Below are positions 6,785-13,651 of a stretch of 64,000 bases of DNA, piece after piece. How positions within the stretch are numbered: the stretch's first letter is position 1; every line of letters begins with the position of its first letter. The notes below the pieces were generated by a model. It did not search any database. It was not told the origin of the DNA and saw nothing but the letters and a program-made list of their open reading frames with translations. The stretch spans positions 1 to 64,000 of the forward strand of contig CAYGOV010000003.1 in assembly GCA_964351625.1 (NCBI GenBank), read 5' to 3'. The DNA comes from Marinoscillum sp964351625 (GTDB lineage: Bacteria > Bacteroidota > Bacteroidia > Cytophagales > Cyclobacteriaceae). The position numbers and the translations under genes were made by a program.

Positions 6785-8083
6785 TCAAAGATTCTTCTCG
6801 TAAGACTTTCTGAATCTTTCCTCTCGCATATTGATTCGCCAAACGTAATAACTGAATACCCATCGTCTCAGGCCGCTTGTAGGTCGAAATTTCTGAATTT
6901 CTCTTGAGATTTTATTCAATTGTTCACTTCTCCTTTTTATCCTTTTCTCAAAATCTTTTTTCCAATGTTTGGCCTTAGATCTATCATTTTCAGAGACATC
7001 TTGGATTGCCAGAGATTCGCGTTCGATATTCAGAAAATTTGAATACAAGTTTTTCTGAGCATGACTGTAATGATTGTAAAACTGCTTGTACTTTTCTCCC
7101 TGAATAGAATGACTAATTACGTCAGATAGGAGCCTAAAATAGTCATCAATAAATGTATGTGTTGTCAGCGTATAGTTGGAATAGGCTGCTTCCAAATTAT
7201 CGAAGTTTGACTGTGGCAGATAGGTCAAGACAATATTTGAACCGCTATCTGCTCTAAACTTTTCAAAGTACCGTTTTTCCGCTTCGCTAAATGATTTGAA
7301 AGAGAGAATTTCTGGTTGATCACCGCGAACTTCGATCACGAAAAAGTGATGATCCTTGGGCTTTTTTACCTTCAACCAATTGATACGAACTCTTAAATAA
7401 TTCTGAACAAATACACTGTAGAGGTTTTCAAAGACAGATAATTCATGCGTCAATTTTATCAACTCATCTCGTTCCTCCATATTGAGTGATTTAAGCCGAG
7501 ACATGAGTAGAAAGAACTTATCAAATTGCGGATCATTTTCACCCTCCTTTAGGCTTTTTTCATATAGTTGATCAATAATTTCAACCAGTGTTGCCCAGTT
7601 ATGATCAGTTTTCGTTCTCAGCTGTATCTCTACTGGCCATTTGTCTGCCTTCGATTCTGTGATGTATAGGTGAATAGATTTATACCCACTTGCTACTGGG
7701 TTTTTATAATAATTATTCTCCTTACTGACATGGAATTTCTCATGGATCAGATCTCTTAGTTTGTAAACTCTATCTTCATTGTTCAGAATACAGCGACAGC
7801 CAGCCACATCTGACATTCTATCCAATTCCATTTTGGGATATCGGGAGAGTTTTCTGATTATTGATTCAATTCTTTTTAATCGATAGGTTGTGATGGAATC
7901 ATGACGAATGCCTTTCGATTCTTTGTAGAGTTTGTTAAAAATGGACGAAATATATTCCTTATAAGAAACCCTATATTCCTCTAACATTTCAATGTCAGCA
8001 GGGGCGACATGATCTAAACCTGTACTGATCTCAGATCTGATTCTGTCACCTAGTTTTCTTATTTGGGTTTTGCTAAAATCCAT
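6785..8083 (-). CDS. RelA/SpoT-domain nucleotide pyrophosphokinase homologue (stand-alone)
   Basis: This 432-aa protein has an N-terminal alarmone-synthetase domain. The conserved blocks are M90-S-D92-V-A-G-C-R97, Y126-K-N-P...G133-Y-K-S-I-H138, E152-I-Q-L-R-T and H161-x-W-A. These include the Asp and Glu that hold magnesium and the Tyr that stacks on the GDP/GTP acceptor, so activity is plausible. There is no HD hydrolase, TGS or ACT domain. Residues ~210-432 are helical and charged, with no recognised domain. Relatives include small alarmone synthetases and toxic ones (toxSAS, CapRel) that pyrophosphorylate nucleotides or tRNA in phage defence. The ATG at 8083 lies 4 bases after the stop of an hsdS remnant and 32 bases before the GIY-YIG gene, placing it in the restriction-island transcript. 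Confidence 0.85.
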   Translation of the reverse strand: MDFSKTQIRKLGDRIRSEISTGLDHVAPADIEMLEEYRVSYKEYISSIFNKLYKESKGIRHDSITTYRLKRIESIIRKLSRYPKMELDRMSDVAGCRCILNNEDRVYKLRDLIHEKFHVSKENNYYKNPVASGYKSIHLYITESKADKWPVEIQLRTKTDHNWATLVEIIDQLYEKSLKEGENDPQFDKFFLLMSRLKSLNMEERDELIKLTHELSVFENLYSVFVQNYLRVRINWLKVKKPKDHHFFVIEVRGDQPEILSFKSFSEAEKRYFEKFRADSGSNIVLTYLPQSNFDNLEAAYSNYTLTTHTFIDDYFRLLSDVISHSIQGEKYKQFYNHYSHAQKNLYSNFLNIERESLAIQDVSENDRSKAKHWKKDFEKRIKRRSEQLNKISREIQKFRPTSGLRRWVFSYYVWRINMREERFRKSYEKNL

Positions 8084-8087
8084 GGAT

Positions 8088-8193
8088 CTAATAGTTCGCG
8101 TTACCCTCTGCCGACATACTCAGACGATTTGCCTCCGTTTCAGCATACTCCTTAATGCCAGGCTCAAAAACTTCCTTCAAACAACCCGCCACC
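8088..8193 (-). pseudogene. remnant of the 3' end of a second hsdS
   Basis: Read on the minus strand in the frame ending at TAG 8090-8088, this stretch encodes ...GCLKEVFEPGIKEYAETE and ends in a tail rich in Ala, Asn and Ser. It matches the extreme C-terminus of the intact HsdS (SCLKEVFEN), and the DNA also aligns (TTGTTTGAAGGA...TTTGAG). It has no start codon and begins abruptly just after the stop of the preceding gene at 8198. The following gene starts 4 bases after its stop, as a normal operon partner would. It therefore looks like the leftover end of an earlier hsdS allele whose body was replaced. Confidence 0.75.
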
Positions 8194-8197
8194 ACTT

Positions 8198-8476
8198 TTA
8201 AAGAGTAATGTTATTTAGTGCCTGTAAAGCATCAGTGTGCCCAATCATACTTTTGATTTGACCGCCTATAAACATACGTGTGAAGACCTGATCATTTAAG
8301 GTTTGAACATTAAATGATTCTTTAAACTGTGTCAAAATTGTATCATCATTTGTGACTAGAATGGTGCCACTGGCTGTATCAGCAATTGCAACTATATCTT
8401 GTACTGAGTTGAAATTTTGGCTGAAGAACAACTTTACATCAGGGTAGGTGGCTGTTTGAATTAAGAATTTATTCAT
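8198..8476 (-). CDS. small protein of unknown function, faintly PIN-like
   Basis: It has 92 aa from the ATG at 8476; an in-frame TTG at 8527 would add 17 residues. The segment 'DIVAIADTASGTILVTNDDTILTQF' resembles the C-terminal half of PIN-domain toxins (small residues, then I-L-V-T-N-D-D), but the N-terminal L-D-T-N signature is absent (here F-L-I-Q-T-A). It may be a truncated or diverged VapC-like protein, or something else. It lies between the PutAbiC-like gene and the hsdS remnant, all on the minus strand. No antitoxin gene is obvious next to it. Confidence 0.5.
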   Translation of the reverse strand: MNKFLIQTATYPDVKLFFSQNFNSVQDIVAIADTASGTILVTNDDTILTQFKESFNVQTLNDQVFTRMFIGGQIKSMIGHTDALQALNNITL

Positions 8477-8597
8477 TTTCAATATGGTTTTAACTTTTAC
8501 AATCTTGTCTTTCGTTAAATGGATCAACTTAAAAACCTCCGATAATCAACTTTGTTGATACTGGTACTGGAGGCGTGATTGATTTCTATTTTCTCTT

Positions 8598-9689
8598 CTA
8601 ATTCAAACTTTCTATTTCAATATTTTTCAATTCTGATTTAAGCATTTCACTAAGATCATTGATCCTAGACCAAAAACTTTTCTTTTCTGGAGAATCAACC
8701 ATCAAAAGTTTAAACTGATCTTCCAAGGAATCAGCAAACTGCTCTGAATAAGTATTGACGATATAGATTGCTTTTCGATTATTAGAACATTGCGTAATAA
8801 TTGGTCTCAAATAGTTATTGAATTTTAGCTGATCTCTTTCACCAACAGTCAAACTATATTCAATGAATGAATGAAGGACTTCACTTATTGCCAAAAAATC
8901 AGATTCAGCAATTGCGTTTCCTTCCTCATCCATATCTTTCTGTAGTGTTTCGTAGTATTTTCCAATAAAGCTATTTGTCACTTTTTCAATCTCTATATCT
9001 AGTTTATCTTTTGATTCTATTCCTCTTATTTCGTCTATCAGGTTGACACTTTTGTTCATTAATTTTTGAAGCGACTTTTGGATTTCAGACTTTCTTAGAA
9101 ACATGTCTTGTACATGCGATTCGTATCTTTCATAAATATTTTTGAACGATAAAGGAAGAAAATCGAGTATGCTGAAGAGGGAATTGAAATCTTTAAGCCA
9201 ATTCTCTCTATGATTTAGGAAGTATGTAAATCCTTTATAAATGGATAGCCTATCTAATTCGAGAGTTCTTGAATAATTGCTTAGTGGAGATTGATAAAGC
9301 ACATTACCTCCAAATGGCTTTTTCTTTTCTGCTTCATAATACTCCTTAATCTTTTCAGCCTTTTGCTTAATGTCTTTCAGAATCGATTCTAAATCAATTT
9401 GGAGCAAGCTGAGTTTGTAATAACTATCAAGTTTTTGATCTTCTTCCCGCTGCTTTGTCGCTCTTTGTATTTCTGAATATTGCAACCAAAGTGTTTCGAC
9501 CAATAAAACAACACCAAGCAGTCCAACTAAGGCGCCTATTAGAGTTCCGTAATTACCAACTTCTTCTCTAGAGAAATCAACAAAACCAAAATCAAAAGAC
9601 TCAACAGGTGTATTGGAAATAACCTGCCATGTTAAATACAGGCTAAAAACACCAACGATAAGATATGTCCATTTTCTGATGTGTTTCAT
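8598..9689 (-). CDS. membrane-anchored PutAbiC-like (putative phage abortive infection) protein
   Basis: This 363-aa protein has two N-terminal membrane helices (residues ~8-25 and ~46-68), the second preceded by 'NYGTLIGALVGLLGVVLLV'. They are followed by a charged coiled-coil run (SEIQRATKQREEDQKLD) and a long helical cytoplasmic domain. That layout (short loop, G-T-x-x-G-rich second helix, then Q-x-x-E coiled coil) is typical of the putative phage abortive infection family related to AbiC. The ATG at 9689 lies 9 bases after the hsdS stop, so it is almost certainly in the restriction operon. Type I restriction operons often carry such add-ons. The family call rests on architecture rather than catalytic residues. 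Confidence 0.6.
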   Translation of the reverse strand: MKHIRKWTYLIVGVFSLYLTWQVISNTPVESFDFGFVDFSREEVGNYGTLIGALVGLLGVVLLVETLWLQYSEIQRATKQREEDQKLDSYYKLSLLQIDLESILKDIKQKAEKIKEYYEAEKKKPFGGNVLYQSPLSNYSRTLELDRLSIYKGFTYFLNHRENWLKDFNSLFSILDFLPLSFKNIYERYESHVQDMFLRKSEIQKSLQKLMNKSVNLIDEIRGIESKDKLDIEIEKVTNSFIGKYYETLQKDMDEEGNAIAESDFLAISEVLHSFIEYSLTVGERDQLKFNNYLRPIITQCSNNRKAIYIVNTYSEQFADSLEDQFKLLMVDSPEKKSFWSRINDLSEMLKSELKNIEIESLN

Positions 9690-9698
9690 AGGCTTATC

Positions 9699-11387
9699 TC
9701 AATTCTCAAATACCTCCTTCAAACAACTCTGCATGAGCTGCTCCACTTGGGTGGTGCTGTGCTCGATTTCCTTTTCTAGCTCATCACATAAGCCCATTAA
9801 GGCATTCACCTTTTCTACTATGGCTTTTTGTTCTTTCAATGGGGGTAATGGAATCAAGGCTTCTACAATAGCTCCTTTTCCAATATTTGCTTGATTTGCA
9901 GTTCCGGTTGCTTTATCAAAAATGGGATCAAGAATTAAAGGCACTTTTAAAAGTTGATTGATATATTCAATTGAGCAGTTTTTATTAAACCTAAAACAGC
10001 CAACCCTTTGGTTTAAATACAATTCTTTATCAAGGAAATGCTCATCTGTTAGCCTAGTAGTAAAACAGTAATCTCTTTTTGCTCTAGTACCAGTCATTGT
10101 AATTAATATATCATCAGGTTTTAATTTGTAAGCATAGGATTCTTTTGCATAGTCCTCGGTTATGAAAACAGCGTTGCTATGAAATCGAATTAAGTCGTTT
10201 TTCACATTACCAAGTCTTAATACTTGGTATTTGGAATTATCAATAAAAAGATTGCTTTTGTAGGCAAATCCACCTAGAAAAACATTCTTTAAATCATCAA
10301 CCCTGCACCAAACCCAACCCTCTGGCAGTTCATAAGGAATCTCCTCTTCAGTAATCTCAGGAAGTGGTTTCTCTGCTTTAATCTTCTTCTCCTTGATCAA
10401 CTGTGCTTTCTCAGCTTTGATCTTTTCTAATAGGATAGAAGCTGACTCTATATCAGGGTGACTTTGCCGCCATGAGCTTGTCAACTTGCCTTGTACGGCT
10501 AGTTGGAGGATGGTTTCTCTTAGTTTTTTGACGGCTGTCTTTTCGGTGAAGAAGGTCTTGAAATGCTCCTGCAAAAACGACCATTCCTTTACCGTGTCAC
10601 CTGTAGCAAATTGTTGCAAAGCAGAAGTCACAAAGTCTTCCTTGAGTTGTACCCTTGCTTTGGTTTGCTCCTCCAATGCCTCTACTTCCTTAAACAACTG
10701 ATTAACTGTGGCGACTATGACTTTTTGTTCTTCAAGGGGGGGGAGTCCAATTTCAGTTTGTAATAATTTTTTTGTGTCAAGATGTGGGATTGCTGCACCT
10801 ATCATATTGGAATTAGCTCTTTCAAAATCTTCTAAAAAGATAAATTTTATATACTCCTTTATAAATGGTGGGGTGTGAATTATAGCTAAGGTTGATCCCA
10901 GTATTCCTTCTTTAGCATCTAAAACCAGACCACTTCTAGATCCATCGCAAACAACAACAATATCAGTATTTTTACATTTTAATATGTTTTCATCATCACT
11001 ATACCTTCTTACATTACCTCTGTCTAATGCTTCTATATCTTGATAAGGATATTTCTTTACTGATTCGGACAGGTCCTTTGGGTTCTTGCCTTTCTGTAGA
11101 TTAAATAATTCAAAGTTGTAAACCTGCACCCAACCATCTGGTAAATCCATAGTGGCTTCTGATTCTATCTTTGGTGTTTTAACTCTTCTCTTACTTTTCT
11201 TTAATGCATCTATATGATAACTCCGAATTTTATCTAGCAAGACAGAAGCAGATTCTATATTAGGATTCTGTATTCTCCATGCTTTGGTGAGCTTACCTTG
11301 TATGGCCAGTTGCAGAATTAGGCCTTTTAGCTCTTGGGCATTTTTAGGATGTAGGGTGAGTTCTTTGAAGTGTTTGAGCAGTTCCAT
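9699..11387 (-). CDS. hsdS: type I restriction-modification specificity subunit HsdS
   Basis: This 562-aa protein has two tandem target-recognition halves, each beginning with the same helical spacer: 'LKGLILQLAIQGKLTKAWR' and 'LRETILQLAVQGKLTSSWR'. Each continues with 'IESAS.LL.KI' and a recognition domain opening LPDGWVQV or LPEGWVWC, and each ends with a conserved 'LPPLEEQKVIV' or 'LPPLKEQKAIV' helix. HsdS reads the two halves of a split DNA target and holds HsdM and HsdR. Both domains look complete. It lies 37 bases after hsdM. A leftover C-terminus of another hsdS at 8088-8193 suggests that specificity genes have been exchanged here. Confidence 0.95.
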   Translation of the reverse strand: MELLKHFKELTLHPKNAQELKGLILQLAIQGKLTKAWRIQNPNIESASVLLDKIRSYHIDALKKSKRRVKTPKIESEATMDLPDGWVQVYNFELFNLQKGKNPKDLSESVKKYPYQDIEALDRGNVRRYSDDENILKCKNTDIVVVCDGSRSGLVLDAKEGILGSTLAIIHTPPFIKEYIKFIFLEDFERANSNMIGAAIPHLDTKKLLQTEIGLPPLEEQKVIVATVNQLFKEVEALEEQTKARVQLKEDFVTSALQQFATGDTVKEWSFLQEHFKTFFTEKTAVKKLRETILQLAVQGKLTSSWRQSHPDIESASILLEKIKAEKAQLIKEKKIKAEKPLPEITEEEIPYELPEGWVWCRVDDLKNVFLGGFAYKSNLFIDNSKYQVLRLGNVKNDLIRFHSNAVFITEDYAKESYAYKLKPDDILITMTGTRAKRDYCFTTRLTDEHFLDKELYLNQRVGCFRFNKNCSIEYINQLLKVPLILDPIFDKATGTANQANIGKGAIVEALIPLPPLKEQKAIVEKVNALMGLCDELEKEIEHSTTQVEQLMQSCLKEVFEN

Positions 11388-11424
11388 AATCAGTAGCCGT
11401 CTTTGCGAACGCAGTGAAGCAATC

Positions 11425-12861
11425 TCATTTCAAAGCCTCAGTTAGTACATTGATAATTTCGTCTTGGATGGTGCTTACTTTCTCAGTGGTAGCCCTGTAT
11501 TTCGCCAATATCACCTCAGGTGTTTCTAAGTCATCAGCCTCTTGGTGTGGGTTTTTGATGTCAAAGTTGTAGCCACGGTCTTTGATTTCCTGAGCAGAGA
11601 CTTTCCATGCGTTTTTGCTGTAAAGCTCGTCTTCACGATTGCTCCACCATGCTTTCTCCAGATCAAATTCTTTGATATCTATCGGCTTGCCTTTGTTGTA
11701 GCTTTTTGCCCCATCAGGATACGGATGCTCGAAGTACCAAACGTCTTTGGTCGGGGTTCCTTTTTCGAAGAACAAGACATTGGTTTTGATACTTGTATAA
11801 GGGTTAAACACCCCATTGGGTAACCGCACAATCGTATGGAGGTTGCACCGCTCCATCAGCTCTTCTTTGATGCGTGTCTTCACACCTTCACCAAACAAAG
11901 TACCATCGGGCAGTACCACCGCACAGCGCCCACCGTCTTTCAGTAGGCGAATAATCAAAGCCAAGAAAAGGTCAGCCGTTTCTTTGGTTCTAAACTTCTG
12001 TGGGAAGTTGGTTTCGGTACCGTCTTCTTCCACACCACCAAAGGGAGGGTTCGTCAGGATGATATCCACTTTGTCTTTGCTGCCCCAATCTGCATAAGGC
12101 TTGCTCAGCAAATTGTCACGGCGCACAGCCGGCACATCAAAGCCATGGAGCATCAGGTTGGTCGTGCATAGCAAATGGGGGAGTGGCTTCTTTTCGATTC
12201 CTCTAATGGTCTCCTGAAGGGCTAATTCGTCCTTGTCGTTTTGCACCAGCTTCTTCTTATGATCGATAGAGCAAGTAAGGAAACCACCCGTGCCACACGC
12301 AGGGTCTAGAAGGGTCTCAGTCAACTGCGGATCAATCATATCCACCATAAACTGTGTGACAGCTCTTGGTGTGTAATACTCACCCGAAGATCCAGCAGAC
12401 TGCAGTTCCTTCAGGATGGTTTCGTACAGATCGTTGAATAGGTGTCGCTCTTTCGAGCTGTTAAAATCAATCTTATTGATCTCGTTGATCACCTGACGGA
12501 ACAGCGTTCCGTTCTTCATGTAGTTGTAAGTGTCCTCAAAAACAGACCGGATGATCTTGGCCTGTGGGTTGGTGGTGATATCAAGCTCCTTGAGCGTAGC
12601 GAAAAGCTCGTTGTTGACGAACTCCATGAGCTGATCTCCGGTAAGACCTTCTTCGTCAGCTGCCCAGCTTTGCCATTTGAGCGGAGCGGGTAGGGGACTT
12701 TCATATCCATCTATGGTTATTTCCCATTCCTCTTCCTTATCGGCAAAAATCTTCATGAAGAGCATCCACACCATTTGCGAAATCCGCTGTGCATCTCCAT
12801 CTACTCCCGTATCCTTCCGCATGATGTCACGGATGCCTTTTATGTTGGTTGTTATGCTCAT
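11425..12861 (-). CDS. hsdM: type I restriction-modification DNA methyltransferase HsdM
   Basis: This 478-aa adenine-N6 methyltransferase has an N-terminal HsdM helical domain (residues 1-150), the AdoMet-binding motif D186-PACGTGG and the catalytic motif N271-P-P-F. 'GSSGEYYTPR' just before motif I is typical of the family. It forms the M2S methylase with HsdS and the R2M2S nuclease with HsdR. The start at 12861 lies 8 bases after the stop of the unknown gene at 12870. It is complete, with no sign of decay. Confidence 0.96.
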   Translation of the reverse strand: MSITTNIKGIRDIMRKDTGVDGDAQRISQMVWMLFMKIFADKEEEWEITIDGYESPLPAPLKWQSWAADEEGLTGDQLMEFVNNELFATLKELDITTNPQAKIIRSVFEDTYNYMKNGTLFRQVINEINKIDFNSSKERHLFNDLYETILKELQSAGSSGEYYTPRAVTQFMVDMIDPQLTETLLDPACGTGGFLTCSIDHKKKLVQNDKDELALQETIRGIEKKPLPHLLCTTNLMLHGFDVPAVRRDNLLSKPYADWGSKDKVDIILTNPPFGGVEEDGTETNFPQKFRTKETADLFLALIIRLLKDGGRCAVVLPDGTLFGEGVKTRIKEELMERCNLHTIVRLPNGVFNPYTSIKTNVLFFEKGTPTKDVWYFEHPYPDGAKSYNKGKPIDIKEFDLEKAWWSNREDELYSKNAWKVSAQEIKDRGYNFDIKNPHQEADDLETPEVILAKYRATTEKVSTIQDEIINVLTEALK

Positions 12862-12869
12862 TTAGTTAA

Positions 12870-13649
12870 TTATTCAGCTTTCAATATTGTCATTATTCCA
12901 TATTTCGCCATCAAATAGGAAGTAGTAAAATTCAGCTTTTGTATTGGAGTCTCAATTGGAAATTCTATTGTTTCAAGATTTACTTTATCACGTTCAAGCA
13001 ATCCAAGGTAGAGAGTATCTATTAATTTTATAGAATCCACCTGATATTGAAAATCCCAATCCAAAGGAGGGTTCTTAATAATTTCTATTTCTTCTTTTTT
13101 AGAGCACAAGTATCCTTTTGTCCCATTATTAAAAACCAAATAATGATTTTGATTATCATTAATATCGAAATTTGGTCGATAGAATCGGGGATCATCAAAT
13201 TGTCTACAATCAATTAGGGCAGAATTAGGCATAATATTTTTTGCCCAAAATAAATCTTGAAATTCTCTATGGGTATTAAACCTTGGCGCACAATAGTAAG
13301 TCCTAAAATTTTGATGTAAGGTTGATATATACCTCAAGCGATCAAATTGAGGAATATCCCCATCATTATAAATCTGAAATCGATAATAAGGAACAAAACT
13401 CTTATCTAATCCACTTGCAATTTCACGATCTCCTCTTCTTCTCTTCAAATATTCACTTCTTTTAAATTGAAAAAAATCAATCGTTTTAAGATGTCTTATT
13501 ACAAAATCTGCTCCGAGAAGAGGCTCTATTATTTGGCTGGGTAGTGCAAAGTGAAAGCGATAGTATGGGAATCTAGTTCTAAGTTGTTCGAAATACTCTC
13601 CTAAGTATCCCATTACGAATTGGGTTTCTGAAAATTGACATTTTGCCAT
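12870..13649 (-). CDS. unknown protein encoded between hsdR and hsdM, possible PD-(D/E)XK fold
   Basis: This 259-aa soluble protein begins MAKCQFSETQFVMGYLGEYF. Residues ~45-70 read L-L-G-A-D-F-V-I-R, then T-I-D-F-F-Q-F-K-R. This matches the spacing of a nuclease-type hairpin (Asp...Phe-Gln-Phe-Lys), with an upstream Glu at E18 as a possible third residue; it may bind DNA without cutting. The remainder is rich in aromatic and basic residues (YYRFQIYNDG, FRTYYCAPRF). It starts 2 bases after the hsdR stop and ends 8 bases before the hsdM start, so it is locked into the operon. I do not recognise the family. Its place suggests an accessory to the type I enzyme or a passenger defence gene. Confidence 0.75.
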   Translation of the reverse strand: MAKCQFSETQFVMGYLGEYFEQLRTRFPYYRFHFALPSQIIEPLLGADFVIRHLKTIDFFQFKRSEYLKRRRGDREIASGLDKSFVPYYRFQIYNDGDIPQFDRLRYISTLHQNFRTYYCAPRFNTHREFQDLFWAKNIMPNSALIDCRQFDDPRFYRPNFDINDNQNHYLVFNNGTKGYLCSKKEEIEIIKNPPLDWDFQYQVDSIKLIDTLYLGLLERDKVNLETIEFPIETPIQKLNFTTSYLMAKYGIMTILKAE

Positions 13650-13651
13650 TG

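Noticed and set aside
11542..12865. Several open frames antisense to hsdM
   Set aside because: Shadows of the GC-richer hsdM coding strand; none has a motif or start context.
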